Positions 1 to 12,780 of a DNA stretch of 64,000 nucleotides are shown here, piece after piece. Numbering within the stretch: position 1 is the first letter of the stretch; each line of letters begins with the position of its first letter. The position numbers and the translations under genes are program-made. Origin of the DNA: Hypholoma sublateritium FD-334 SS-4 (lineage: Eukaryota; Basidiomycota; Agaricomycetes; Agaricales; Strophariaceae); assembly GCA_000827495.1 (NCBI GenBank), contig KN817521.1, forward strand, positions 682,001 to 746,000, read 5' to 3'. Below the pieces are notes generated by a model that worked only from the letters and a program-made list of their open reading frames with translations, ran no database searches and was not told the DNA's origin.

Positions 1-23
1 GCCCCAGGCGACCGGGAAGTGCG

Positions 24-2702
24 ATGTCTTCTTATTCTAATCTGCATGCCCGCTCGACGGGCAATGTCACTACGCGCTCGGCGACACATATGCCCCCCAA
101 ACCGCTTATTGACATCAATGAGCTCACTGGGCCCAAGCGCTCGCAGACGTCCCCACAGGAGAAAAGTACTGCTGGTTTCACAGGGGGCCACACATTGCTT
201 GCGCAGAAGGTCCAGACGCATGCGCACGCGCCGTCTCCTTTGGTGGAGAGTCCAGTATCTATGCATCATTCGCCGACGCAGTGGCAGTCAAACGTCCCAC
301 GCGAGCACCAGCCTTTGACCACGAATGTGGCGCCTGTCAAATTTGCGACGCCGATGGCATCACCCGTGCAAGAAAAAGGGCAGTTCTTGAGTAACAAGGA
401 GCTGGATGCGGCGCTGCAAAAGGGGAGCTCGAGCAGTGATACGAGCGAGAGAGCGCCAGTGAGACAGGACTCGACTCCTGATGCAAGGCGCGATGCGCTC
501 ACCGAGCGGCTGTCGCGCGCTGTCAAGAATACATTACTCTCGTCGCCACAAGATGCCGCCGCACATGAAACTGCTTCTACGGCAGGTTCGCCCCAGCCTT
601 CTTTCACTTCGCGAGAGACGAGCATACCCCCGCAGAACGTGTCAGCTTCCTCTCGCACCAACGGTGTCAACAACGTTTCTCCTGTTGGCTCACGGCCTAC
701 TCGCTCCGAAATGCCATTCCCAAGAGCCAAGTCCAGCCACGACCACAGCCCGCCTGACGAAGAACTCGCCTTGCTTCTTGGAACCGCCGTCCAATTCATG
801 TCGGGCGGCGATCTCCCGCAGAACAACACGCCATCGCCCACCGCTCCGCAGAAAGGCCGCGCCAGCAGCTCGGACAGCAACAGTAGCAGCGACAGCAGCG
901 ATGATGTGGAGGACTATAACACGGCCCCGACGGCGAGCAAAGACCGCATTGCGCCGATTCCGATCAAGCAGCGCTCGCCACCGCCTTCTTTCAGCGTCAC
1001 ATCGCGGCCGCCCGCGGGCAGGCGCGACGACACGGGGTCGTCCACGGGACCCGCACAGGCGCAAAGGAACAGCCCTCATGCGGGTTACGAGACGCGCCCC
1101 CGGAGCACGACGCTGCAGGCGTCGTCGTCGTCAGGCACCTCGTTCGGCTCGCCGCGCAAACCGTCTGGCGGCGAGGCGCCTGCGCACACGTCGAGCAAGA
1201 GCGTCGGCTCGCTCAATGGGAACGCCGCGCTCGCTGCGGCCGCAGCGTCGGCCGCGCAGCCCAAGGCCGAGCGCGGCGCGGCGCTGAAGCCCGGCCTCGC
1301 TGGCGGCGTGCGCCAGCGCAGCTCGACGATGATCACCGGCGTCCCGCTGTCCGCGCAGATGAACAAGCCAGCAGCGCCGGCCGCGGCCCCGGTCCAAGCT
1401 CAGGCGCCAGCGCAGGCCCCGGAGAAGCCGTTTGCGATGCGGCGCAACAGCCCCGCGAGCTCGACGGGCGGTTCGAGCAGTGGGCGCACGCCACTGACGC
1501 CGAGGGACGGGAGCGATATCGGCGAGCGGAAGCAGGACGTGGCACCGCTGCCTGAGCGGGTGGGCCAAAGGCGACATATTAAGCGCCGCAGCGTGAGCTT
1601 CGAGGATGACTTGGACGACCTCAGGCCGCCGAGTCGGAGCTACTTGCGCGCGCCGACGTCTTCGCGTGGAAGCTCGGACGCGGGCGATGTGAGCACGGAT
1701 GACGGTGAGGAGCGCAGGAGGCGCGAGCGGCGGCGCGGCGAGGCGAAGGCGTCGATTGAGGTTTGTCTATTTTTCCAGCCATCGAGATGCGGATATTGAT
1801 TCCGTATTTAGCTCGGCAATGTTGTCAATGGGCGCGGGCCCGTTCTGGACGAGGACGACGATGACCTACCCGTGAACCGCGCGATGAACCCGCGCATGTC
1901 GGCGGTGAACCCGATGATGGCAATGGGCAACCCAATGGCAATGCAGATGGGCTTCGGTGGCGCGCCGGGCGCTGCGATGTGGGGCGGCGGGATGGGCATG
2001 GGCCAGTCTATGCTCTCGCCCTCACAGTTCATGGTGCCGCCGCCCGCGGACCCTGCCTTCCTCGCCGCGCACCAGCAGGCGATGGCGTACGCGAAGCAGG
2101 CGTACCAGATGGCTGTCGCGCAGCAGGCAATGGCCGCCGCGGCGGACGAGTGGGAACGCGGCTCGACGGTCGGCGGGTTCGGCGGTGGGGGGAGCGTGTA
2201 TGGTGGTGGTGGCGGTGGGAGCGTGTACGGCGGCTCGCAGGCGCCGTCGATGATGGGCTCGTCGTTCGGCATGATGGGCGGGATGAACATGATGCAGGGC
2301 GGGTGGGGCTCCGCCGCGTCGATGTACGGCGGTGGTGGTGGCGGCGCGCGCTCGATGTATGGTGGGAGCCAGCTTGGCGTCCCGGATATGATGAGCAGCT
2401 CGCGCAGCGAGTTCGGCGGTGGTGGCGGGCGCGGAGGCGGGGGCAACTGGAGCTCGTCGCGCAGCTCGTACGGGGAGTCGTTTGGGCCTGATCAGACAAC
2501 TCGACGTCCTGGACAACCTGGACGGCGCGGCGCGGCGGGCGGCTCGCGCGAGGCGTCGGGGTACTTCCCGCCTATGCCCCTCATCTCGGCGGCGCAGCTG
2601 AGCAGCGGGCGCACGAGCCCCGAACTGAAGAACGGACGCGGAAAACCAAGCCCGGGCACGCCGCGCAAGGCGCCGCCGCCGTCCAGCTGGAAGGCCGGCT
2701 GA
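24..2702 (+). CDS. Low-complexity Ser/Pro/Gly-rich protein, function unknown
   Basis: Two exons, 24-1760 and 1812-2702, join in phase 0 across a 51 bp intron (GT at 1761, AG at 1810-1811) to give 875 residues. The first two thirds is Ser/Pro/Thr/Ala-rich and looks disordered; its end is basic and acidic (RRRERRRGE, then a DEDDDD stretch just after the intron). The second exon is Met/Gly-rich, with an Ala/Gln helix-like stretch (AYAKQAYQMAVAQQAMA) followed by GGGGS-type runs. No catalytic domain is visible, so no function is proposed. The frame stays open to the window edge upstream of the ATG at 24, so the true start may lie outside and the gene may be 5' partial. It converges on the CRAL-TRIO gene downstream. 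Confidence 0.72.
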
Positions 2703-3267
2703 GCGCGCGCGCATCACTTCGACATTTGATTTGTTTGTATCGTCTTTTGTTTTTCTTTTCTCAACACTTTTCCATTCCTTTCATTGGACCCTGCTATATC
2801 AGGCTGTCTTTTTCTTCGCGCGGGATATCTATCGCTCCTAGACGGCCCTTGCGGTGGCCCGCTTGCCTATGATTTCTCGTATTCTGTCCAGTCCTTTCAC
2901 TCGCTTTTTATCTAGACACATCCAGTCCCTGGACATCTAATAACGCACATCACCACCATTCCCTGCCATCATTAACATGTATAACTAGTGTCTTTACCAT
3001 ACCTATCCAGCTTGGACTTCGTAACGTCGAGGCGACTTCGGCTTCATTATACCTAACTTTTTTAATCATGCCAAATTCAAATAACGATCCTATGCTGCAG
3101 CTCATTTCCATCTCTATTTTTGAGTTTGCTTTGCAAATGCTAATATGGTATTGCAGATGTAAGTGTGAGCTGGCTGCGATAGTGATACGCCCGGAATAAC
3201 CTATGATATGTACATGTAAAAAGACAACAGGATAAATACAGCAGGGGGGACGAGATACGCGGACAAA
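2703..3267. other. Convergent 3' intergenic region
   Basis: About 565 bp lies between the stop codons of two converging genes. It is T-rich just after the upstream stop (many TTT runs, 2720-2780), as expected of a 3' UTR. No coding frame, RNA gene or repeat is apparent. Confidence 0.6.
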
Positions 3268-4635
3268 TTAGACGGTGAGCTCGTGGACAGCAGCCAGCTC
3301 ATTGGCTCCGGCATCAACTGCGGACACCTCGATTCTGGTTTTCTCGTGGGACAGACGAGACTCTTCTGACAGCGTCGACGGCGTCACAGCGCCACCGTCA
3401 ATTGATGTGCTCTCAGCGATATCTGATGCTGTGGGCGGGAAGTCGATGCGCGTGCCGTCCTTCGTGATGCCACACGCGCTGTCGGGAAGACGGGAAGATG
3501 GGGCGACGGGGCGAGGGAATGGGATCAAACTCAAATTATTCTGATTTCCGGAAAAGGAAACTCACGCGACGATCTCGCTCCAGTAGCTCTCCGGCTCGAA
3601 CTCGAACGCGTGCTCGCCGCCGAAGTCGGCGTCGAGCTGCGCGGCGGGGATGAGCTCCAGCAGATCAGGGTTGAAGCGCATCTGGAAGGAACGGACGCGG
3701 AATGCGTGTTAGTGATGGCTCGACTGGTGTTTCTGACCAGCCCGCGGGCGGTCGGCTGTGCGCCGCGAGGCGAGGGAACACGCACCTTGTCCCGGGTAAC
3801 GGGGTCGAGGAAGGGTGAGATGCCCTTGTAGAAGAAGCTGAGCAGCATGGGCAGGTTGACGACGATGGCGCGGCCGAGCGTCTCGACGTAGTGCTGCTGT
3901 AGGATGTGCAGCACCTTGCGCGCGACGGAGATCGACGGGTTAGTGCGCAACGTCGTTGATTTGTAGTCGACTATGATTACGAGCGATTCTTGGCCCGCGG
4001 GCATGAGGTCCTTTGCGCGCTCGCTGGGTGTGATGTCAGTCAAATGTAATGGGATGTATGCGCGGGCGACGCACAGGCACCATACGAGATGGCGCAGCTG
4101 GCGCGGGCCGGTCTCGGTGTTCTCGCGCCCTGGGCGCATGTAGATAATAGGGCGGCCGTCCTTGTCGAAGCCGCTGATGATGCTAGTGGGCATAACAGTA
4201 ATCAGCGCACGTCGCGCATGGGGGGGATCACAGCGCGCGCACATTTTCCCCGTCTCGCTCTCGATGCGGACCTCGTCGGGCGGGATGAGGTCCGGCTTGA
4301 ACTCGCGGCGCCACTCGAGCGTCGCCTTGAGGCGCTTCTTGCCGTCGTCGAGGTTCCACTTCGCCGCGCGCATGTAGCGCGGGATCGTGTCCGCCATGCC
4401 GAGCCAGCGCGCCTCCCACGGGCGGTAGGCGTCCGTCGGCGGCAGCAGGAGGGTGTCCGCGTACTATATTGGGGTCAGGATGCGCTGTGTATTTTAGACG
4501 GCGGGGGAGATCGCAGCTTGCCTCGCGCAGTTCCGCCATCATCGCCCGCTGCTCATCGGCGTAGTTGAAGACGGGGGCGACGACGGTCTCCGGGGCGGGC
4601 TGGGTGAGGATCTTGGTGGTCGTTGCAGGCGGCAT
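3268..4635 (-). CDS. CRAL-TRIO (Sec14-like) lipid-transfer protein
   Basis: Six exons on the minus strand (4635-4522, 4463-4243, 4182-4075, 4023-3786, 3681-3566, 3478-3268) give 335 residues. A CRAL-TRIO-N-like helical region covers about residues 20-105. The lipid-binding CRAL-TRIO domain follows at about 110-265 and shows GFDKDGRPIIYMRPG, LVIIVDYKSTTLRTNPS, FFYKGISPFLDPVTRDK and a closing ELIPAAQLDADFGG. Family members bind and transfer phosphatidylinositol or other hydrophobic ligands between membranes; the ligand cannot be read here. The acidic tail after residue 270 is not part of the fold. The first intron has a GC donor (AG|GCAAGC) instead of GT. The start is the ATG at 4635, which opens a Thr/Pro-rich leader. 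The gene has about 1.8 kb of upstream space. Confidence 0.9.
4522..4635 (-). other. First exon followed by a GC-AG intron
   Basis: The 38-codon first exon of the CRAL-TRIO gene ends ...GCGCGAG and the intron begins GCAAGC at 4521. Its acceptor is AATATAG, with exon 2 starting at 4463. No GT in a usable phase is present, and the frame runs phase 0 across the join. AG|GCAAG is the best-known non-GT donor class. Confidence 0.75.
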
Positions 4636-6463
4636 GGGAGAGGGGAATATTCGGGCGGGTCCCAACAGCGATGGTAAAGGCAGGTGCTGAGTCAATAGGA
4701 AGCTGGTCAACCGGGTCCAGGACGGGCCGAGGACCAGCGCCGAATCTGCAGCCTGCCACTCCGCGTTTTTGTCAGCGCGCGCCAAGGGAGGCCGCACGTG
4801 ATCATTTTTTATCCCGAATCCGCATCATGCGGAAGCTGACAGAAACCGATGACGCGGCCGTGCTGAGGCTCGCTGCCGGCCAGTGGCGTATGCGGCCGTA
4901 TGTCCCACTGATGTCGCCACAGGGATTTGAAGCAAAACGCCAGGTTCCGCGGGGCGCGAGAGTCGCGCCCCCACATCGGAATGAAAAACCCGAATAGGAA
5001 AGATGCCACACAACGCCCAGAAGAGAGCAAGCCAAGAGTAAGTAAGCGCAGAAATAGGCAAGAAAGATGAGCGGATGCAAAGTCAAGCGTCGATCCCAGC
5101 TTTAACGAGCTGAGTTGAGGACTGCGGATTCGAGGTCAGTGATCGGTCGATTTTAGCCGGGGAGCTACTGTCGGGGCGGTGTCGGAGGGTGTCGGGCGGT
5201 GTCAAGATGCCGGTTCGACGCCCGTCCGCCGTCTCGAGGACACCTTAGCATTCAAGTGTGGGCTCAGGCTGTTGTTCGTCAGACATTGGTGGACTTCTGC
5301 GCCCTCTCATGTGCACACCATTTTCTGCTTAAAGTATCAGAAAGAACGCGACGAAGACGGAGGCACGTACCATTACCGATTGACAGGCGCATGTTGCGCG
5401 CGAGTGAGAGTGATGTAGATGTCAATATTTCTTTGCCATTGTGCGAGGCAAGTGCTATTTTGGAACCTAATGATGGCAGTTGCGGAATCCCTTACAAGAG
5501 TGGGGCGAACAAACGTTGTCAAGGAGGGTTCGTCAAGACTGAATGGTCATCGATTGCGTCGCCTATCTATCTGTGAATGTAGTCATCTTGGAGATGTCGG
5601 TAATGTCCGGAGCTCCCAGCAGTCTACAGAATAGATGTATGGGAGACGACTCACTTGAAGCTTGGAGTTCACTTGGTTCTACTCTTATACGAAAGTTACG
5701 ATGGTGAGTGGAACGGTATAAATAGACTTTGAAGCCAAGAATAGAATGCTGCGGGGATGTGTAAGACGCGGCGAAGAATTGCCATGATGTTGTAAATTGT
5801 AACAGAGCAGCCTTTCGAACCCGGGCTCGATGAGGGCGTTCAAATAAAACACCTTTTTGCAGTCCATTGTTCATACCTATACGTACCTGAAGATCGCCAT
5901 TAATGATTGCAAATGCACTGGATGCGCAGAAATTTCGGGTGGTGAATGATCATGAGAGCTGCAGGCACATCACAGAGCCTAGAACAGATTTTCAGAGCTT
6001 GCGAGAAAGGGGGGCGGAGGAGCGCCGTTAAGAATCTCCGGAAGGGGCAATTTTTGGCCTTGCCGGCGTACAAAAAATGGCCAGAATCTGAGGACGGGAA
6101 CGTCGGGCCAGGTGGTGATAAGGTCAGCCGACGGAGGTGTGCAGCGCGCTGGTTTTCCAAGAATACCCGTTATCTGAATGCCTACAAACTCTCACAGGGA
6201 GAGCATCATGCCGTATGTAGACGTTTCGGAGCATGGATACCGAGGGGGAAAGGATAATATATGAGGGGGTATCATAAATAAAATTCGGAGAGAAAGTTGA
6301 AAACAGGCCGAAAAAGGAAGGAGCTGCCGTTGGAGAATTGGGTCGCAGGCAGACTGACAGCCAACAGCCATCTTCCCTCTGCGGCCTGTCCGCCTCTCTC
6401 CGCCCCTTTCTTCTCGCCGTCCCTTTCCGGTCTTGTCTCCTACCCCCATCTCCCACGGGAGTC
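4636..6463. other. Divergent intergenic region, no gene recognised
   Basis: About 1.8 kb separates the CRAL-TRIO gene (minus) and chitin synthase (plus), so it should hold both promoters. The stretch 6330-6460 is CT-rich (many TCTCC and CCGTCC runs) immediately before the chitin synthase ATG, a common fungal promoter trait. Open frames here are short and show no family motif. Near 5175-5210 the short word GGTGTCGG recurs. I see no tRNA, although two B-box-like words exist. Confidence 0.5.
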
Positions 6464-9400
6464 ATGGACCACCGCGGCGACCAGCGTCCCCCGCGCTCTG
6501 CTCGCCCGTCCTCTAGATCCCCCGCCCCGCCATACCCAGATCACAACCAGTCCGCGCGCCCGCCGCTTGTCCCCGCAGAGAGCACAAAGGCAGGCGTGTC
6601 GTTCCGACATGTCGAGCAGGGCGACCGCAACGCTGCCGTAGACTCCCACAGGCGCCAGTCGTCCTCTGCCTACGTCCCCGCCCTTTCTAGCGGCGTTGAC
6701 CCTGAACATTCAGAGCTCTTCGACCCGGCCCGCGTCAATAGGAAGAAGAGTTTGGTCAGGCCTGACCGCGAAAAGATCGATCCGAGTCACAGGCAATGGC
6801 ACTACCGAAGCCATGTTGCCCAGCTGGAGGAGGAGGGCAACACCAGGATGGGCGTCATACCATCAAGTAAGCACCCCGTGTGCTCCTCGTTATTGTGATT
6901 GCAATCTCATGCGTTTGCGTGGCCCCTCTTTCAATCTATCCTTCAGCTACGGGAAACTATCCTCAACTGCGTCGAGGACGGTCTTTGTTAGCGCGTGAGG
7001 AAGACGTGCACGAATCTGGCCTGGCCCTTTTCAAGCGCGCCCAAACACTTCGGAGAAAACGCCAGCAGACGTCGGCGGCATCAGCCCCGCCTCAGCAAAA
7101 CGATGTCAAGAAACGAGGCTGCTGGAAAGGCCCGGGGCCTGGTGGCCCATGGATGACCTACTGCATGATCCTCACTATATTCGTACCGGCATTCCTGCTC
7201 AGATCGTGCGGTGAGCTGGGCTGACATACTGCGCATACATGGTCTAATACGCTCAACTATTCTAGGCATCCGCACCCCCGAGCAGCAACGTGCTTGGCGG
7301 GAAAAAATGGGTCTAATCTCTATCATCGCAGTCCTAATGGCCGGTGTCGGTTTTCTCACATTCGGGTTTACCATCAGTGTGTGTGGGACACCGCCAAATC
7401 GATTCCATGGTGGAGCTGTCGGTGATGATTTCATTGGCAACGGTTCAGTTGTCATCCACGGCTATGATTACAACTTCACCAATTTCGAACATCCCCTCGC
7501 TGGTAGCACATTCAATGGCACCACCAACCCCCTTTATACTGGTGGCTGGGATCTAGCGGGCAATGATGCGTCGTTCTTGTTCCAGAAGACCAACCAACAC
7601 TGCCTCAACCTCATTACGAAAGCTAACACTTCAACTATCAGCGGATCGGGCACCGGCCTTGATTGGTACTTCCCTTGCAATGTCTACAATACAACTGGCC
7701 AAAACACAGCCAATATGACTGGATACGATTCTTCGACGAATTGCCATATTACGCAGAAGTCCCGAACGCTTCTGGAGGGAGTTCAAGTTCTCGGACAAGT
7801 TTACTACACTTGGGACGATGTTAAAAATTCAGGCCGCAATCTTGCGGTGTATGAATCGTACGCCATATAATTTATATGTTGCTTTCCGTTCAGCTAACCG
7901 CTGATATCATAGCTCGGTCCTCGACTTGAACCTGTTACAGTGGCTGAACACCAGCGAAGTCGTATACCCTGCAATCTTCGACGCCATGAAGACGGCAAAT
8001 GGAACTTACAATGGAAAGGATTTGACCATGTTAATTGAACGAACCAATCAGCAAGGCATCGGTCACTGTCTGCAAGACATTGTCAGCGTCGGGTTCATTG
8101 ATACCAACTCCATCGGCTGTGTCGCGTCATCTGTTGTGCTCTACCTCTCGCTCATCTTCATTATTGGTGTTGTCGCCATCCGATTCATAATGGCTGTCCT
8201 GTTCCAGTGGTTCTTCTCTTGGAAGCTCGGAAACTTCCCTCGCGAAACTTATGAACAACGCATGCAACGCTCGCACGAAATTGAAAATTGGACCAACGAT
8301 ATCTACCGCGCTGCCCCCAACGAATTCCGCCCTAATGTCAACAAGAACGGTCTCAGGAAACAGAACAACAGGAAGACTTTCTTGCCGAGCACTTCGCGTT
8401 TTACGCCGAGCGAAACTCTGCTAAAAGGCGGGCGACTTAGCACGGCATACGGACCTCTTGATTCCACGTCCAACAACAACTACAAGCGCTCTACTGTCTA
8501 CTCAACGGTTGGCTTTGGGAAAGGTAACAAAATGACGCCTCCTGATTCGCCAAACTACAGACAATCGAGAAGTACAATGTCGCTTGCCGGAGAAGGGTCC
8601 CCTCGAAACTTCGCAGACAATCCGTGTCCTTTCCCTCTGCAGAATGTTGTTCCTCAACCTCCCATCGACTACGAACCCTTTAATTTCCCGCTAGCTCATA
8701 CCATTTGTCTGGTTACTGCTTACTCGGAATCCGTGGAAGGTTTACGGACAACTCTGGACTCTCTTGCAACCACGGACTATCCCAACAGTCACAAGCTTAT
8801 CCTCGTTATCGCTGATGGAATGGTCAAGGGTGCTGGGAACACGATGACGACACCGGAAATCTGTCTGACGATGATGAAGGAATTTATCATCCAGCCATCA
8901 GAAGTCGAGGCCCATTCTTACGTTGCCATTGCTGACGGCCACAAGCGGCACAACATGGCGAAAGTCTACGCCGGCTTCTATGACTATGACGACGCTACTA
9001 CGGAGCGCTCCAAGCAGCAGCGTGTGCCTATGGTGGTTGTGGCCAAATGCGGTAACCCACTGGAAGCCAACGAGGCAAAACCCGGAAACCGTGGTAAACG
9101 CGACAGTCAAATCGTGCTTATGGCATTCCTGCAGAAGGTCATGTTTGACGAGCGGATGACGACGTTCGAGTATGAGTTTTTCAACTCCATCTGGCGGGTG
9201 ACTGGAGTGAGTCCAGACCGATACGAGCTCGTTCTATGTGTGGATGCCGATACGAAGGTATTCCCGGACTCGCTGACACGGATGGCGAGCTGCATGATCC
9301 ACGACGAGGAGATCATGGGGCTCTGCGGTGAGACGAAGATTGCGAACAAGGCAGAAACCTTCGTGACCATGATGCAGGGTAAGCTGCTATTTGCTTGATC

Positions 9401-11017
9401 CATGCTACTTTTTGCTTAGCCTAATACCTTTTTTAGTGTTCGAATACTACATCTCTCACCATATGACCAAGGCTTTCGAGTCGATGTTCGGTGGTGTCAC
9501 CTGTTTGCCCGGTTGCTTCACCATGTACCGCATCAAGGCTCCTAAGGGTGACACTGGCTTTTGGGTACCTATTCTGGCGAATCCCGATATCGTTGAGCAT
9601 TACTCGGAAAACGTCGTCGACACGCTGCACAAGAAGAACTTGCTACTTCTCGGAGAGGATCGTTATTTGACGACGCTCATGTTGAAGACATTCCCCAAAC
9701 GCAAGAACGTGTTCTGCCCGCAAGCCGTCTGCAAAACCGTCGTCCCGGACACGTTTAAAGTGCTCCTTTCGCAGCGCCGTCGTTGGATCAACTCGACCAT
9801 TCACAATCTTGCGGAGCTCATCCTAGTCCGCGATCTTTGCGGTACCTTCTGCTTCTCAATGCAGTTCGTCGTTGGAATGGAGTTGGCCGGTACATTGGTC
9901 TTACCCGCCGCTATTGCCTTTACGCTCTACCTCATCGTTTCATCAATCATCCCTGGAGGCCCAAACACGACCATCCCGCTGATCCTGCTCGCCATCGTGC
10001 TTGGTCTGCCTGGTCTTCTGATCGTGGTCACGTCGCGGAAGATTGCCTACGTCGGGTGGATGTTGGTGTACCTGATTTCGCTGCCAATCTGGAACGGAAT
10101 CTTGCCCGCGTATGCCTTCTGGCACTTTGATGACTTCTCGTGGGGTGAGACGAGAAAGGTTCTCGGTGATAAGGGCCATGATACGGGCGACAAGGACGGA
10201 GAGTTTGATTCGTCGCACATCGTGATGAAGAGGTGGGCTGAGTTCGAACGTGATCGTCGCTGGAAGAGTGGAACACAATCGAGGGACTCGACTTACAACG
10301 AGAAGCGGTACATATTTTTCAAATTGCTATGTTTGGATTGATTTTGATTTTTTTTTGTTTAGGGCGGACAGCAACCGCTACTCATTAGCGTCGAACTCTG
10401 ATCTTACTCATCAGCCACCAGCCTTTGACGCCAGCACACTGGATTCTGCCAATTACTCCAGTCCACGCCCGCGCCATGACAGCACTGCTCTGTTGATGCT
10501 TCCTGCTCCCTTGTCGGTTGCTCGTAACCCGATGTCATCTGCCTCTTCTGTTGGAATGTCCAGGTCTAGCGAGGACAACTACAACTCGGACACTGGCTCT
10601 AATTCCAATCTACGCTTACTCCCGAGCCCACAGACTACCAACGAGAGCGGTCATAACGATATTTCTGATTCGCAGCGCCTCCTTTCCCCATCCTCCCCGC
10701 ATGACGCCCGCTTCCCTAGACAGGCGCCAACCACGCACCTTGTCGATCCCTTCCGCTCGCAAACGACATCGCCAAGTTCGAATTATGAAGACACCGTTGG
10801 ATTCATGCCCGAATACGACAACGGTCGCGGCGTGCGCCTGACAGACGGCGGACCCGTTCCAGGTCCAGACGGAGTGCGACGGGTCTCGCGACCATCAGCG
10901 CGGCGCCCCACATCGCAGGCACCCCCGCAAAATCGGTACTCTCGCAGTTCCACGGCATTCTCTCTTCCTCCGGGCGCCGCGCCGCCCCAACCCAACTCCG
11001 CCTACGGGGGCACTTAA
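6464..11017 (+). CDS. Chitin synthase, class IV (Chs3-like)
   Basis: Six exons (6464-6866, 6947-7210, 7266-7857, 7913-9378, 9437-10307, 10363-11017) give 1416 residues. It is a processive membrane glycosyltransferase that makes chitin from UDP-GlcNAc at the plasma membrane. Two membrane segments follow a Pro/Arg-rich cytosolic leader (about residues 205-258), then an extracellular N-glycosylation-rich loop, another membrane stretch ([20 protein letters not shown]), and the catalytic domain. Catalytic signatures are VDADT near 862, EDRYLTT near 980 and QRRRWINST near 1020. A cluster of C-terminal membrane segments follows, and a Ser/Pro/Arg-rich tail of about 220 residues ends the protein. There is no myosin motor domain, which separates it from classes V and VII. 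The length is ordinary for class IV apart from the long tail. Confidence 0.93.
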
Positions 11018-11564
11018 TGACAGGTACACTATCTATTATTCCGCTACACATACATGGACCCATTATGAGTTTTGCCTGTTTGCGAATCATTTGACATTTA
11101 TACGGACTTTTTCTTTTTCTTTATGTTAGCAAGTTTGTACATGGTCTCGGCGGAGGTGCACATTGACGAGCAGGAATCCTGTGTCCTTTTTTGACGACAT
11201 ATCCACCCTACGTCGACACTCTTTTCCTCGTTCGGGTATTCCTTCATACATATATAGCATTTAAATAGTACAGGGTGTATACTTATTTCGCAACGTGTTT
11301 CATTCGAAGCAAAAATGCGATGTAAGTGATGCGAAGGTGGGTTATCTTCTGGCGGTTGTGGGTGCATCGACGCTATTGCTAGTTTTCCTCTTAGCTGGTT
11401 TGCGCCGTGCTGACCATTGAATTTTTGAGAAATGAGTGGTGTTGCTGAGACTTGCCAAATGGATTTGTTTGGCTTCGCTCGAAATGGGTTGATGTTCACG
11501 TTCAGGCACGTTTCCTTGCATCCTCACCTCCACCGTCAGCCCGCCCCTCCCTGCCGCCTCAGCC
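11018..11564. other. Intergenic region between chitin synthase and the BTB gene
   Basis: About 550 bp combines the 3' region of chitin synthase with the promoter of the next gene. No gene is apparent. A pyrimidine-rich tract (11525-11560) directly precedes the downstream ATG. Confidence 0.5.
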
Positions 11565-12780
11565 ATGGCGAACCTCTCGAATTCACCTATTACGCAGGTG
11601 TCGCAGGTCGGCCCGACACACTCGAATCTGCAGCCCCAGCTGCTCACGCGGCTCTTCTTGGATCTCCGTGGCAGGCGCTTCGAGGTGGACCGCGAGACCA
11701 TCATGAACCTGCCCGAGTCCGTGCTGCTCTGCCTGTTCCCCAACGGCCTGGTCCTGAGCCGGCAGAGCGTGGCGCTGTCCGACGGCGGAGGCGAGGAGGA
11801 CGAGGAGGAGGTGTACGGCGTTGACGTGCGTCGGCTGTCTGTCTTTGAGTGCGTGAGGCTGACCGCAGCGCCGCCAGTTCGACCCGGACTGCTTCCAGTT
11901 CGTGCTGACCTTCTTCCGGACTGCGTCGGACAACTTCTACGGGACGGCGACGACGCCCGGGCTGTTCGGCGCGCAGCAGCACCTGTTCGAGTCGCCGACG
12001 TCCGAGTTCGGGCCTGCGGGCGCGAACAACCCGCTGCTGTCGAAGCAGGCGATTATAGTGCTGCGGGAGGAGCTGGAGTACTTCTCGATCCCGCCGCAGG
12101 GCGCGCACGCGGCGACGGACCAGAACGGGATTGCGAACGAGGTCATGCTGGACATCAAGCGGCGGTCGGGCGACTATCTGATGGAGAGGCGCAGCATCTT
12201 CACCGCGCTGCAGCGGAACGTGAATAAGGAGAACAATGTTGCGGAGCAGCACCTGATTGACATGCTGTGTATGAGGTGCGTGCGCGGCGAGCCTCGCGCG
12301 GGCTTTGTTGTTCGTCATCACGGAGAACACGATGCTGATGATGTGGCCTGCGCAGCGGGTTTGACCGCGACGACGCGTGGGGGTTCCGCGCGCTCGAGCC
12401 GTCGCGGTGCTGCATCTCGTCGATTGCGCTGGTCCTGCTGAAGACGGGCATCGTGCACCACACGGGCGGGGACAAGTCTGTGGAGGTCGACGGCGCGCAG
12501 ATGTCGACGGCGCAAAAGCTGCTGTTGTTCTGGCGGAAACCCGCAGTAAGATTGCACTTCATGGATGCTGTGTGGCCTAAATTAAGCCGCTTTCTTCTAG
12601 CGCAAGTGCTGGTGGGACGGCCTGGACGTCGAGATTCCTGAGACGGGCGACAAGCCGGCGATGACGGTGAAGCTGTGGGCGCGGCGCGTCTGGACGCTGG
12701 AGTTGAGCCTGGTGAGTGGCGAGTACGTCTCGCGCGGCGGGTCAATGCTCATCATTCATTTGTGCGCGGCTCAGGTGTGA
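11565..12780 (+). CDS. Whi2-like BTB/T1-fold stress-growth regulator
   Basis: Five exons (11565-11825, 11878-12275, 12356-12545, 12601-12711, 12775-12780) give 321 residues. A BTB/T1-type domain begins near residue 27 (LFLDLRGRRFEVDRETIMNL) and carries LPESVLLCLFPNG, the signature I associate with fungal Whi2 and its KCTD-like relatives. Yeast Whi2 partners the Psr1/Psr2 phosphatases and restrains growth under stress; the same role here is inferred from the family. The middle holds FREELEYF-like and ERRSIFTALQRNV stretches, and the protein ends RRVWTLELSLV. The last exon is only two codons (GTG TGA). The final intron is 63 bp and contains no in-frame stop, so retention would add 21 residues and end at the same codon. 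Confidence 0.8.

Noticed and set aside
266..880. Long minus-strand open frame inside the first gene
   Set aside because: It is a shadow of a GC-rich, low-complexity plus-strand gene and shows no splice or family support.
5205..5235. Possible tRNA T-arm (GGTTCGACGCC)
   Set aside because: The B-box word fits, but a stem position mismatches and no D-arm or anticodon arm can be folded upstream.
5810..5845. Possible minus-strand tRNA B-box (GGGTTCGAAAGG)
   Set aside because: The T-stem does not pair and no acceptor stem is present.
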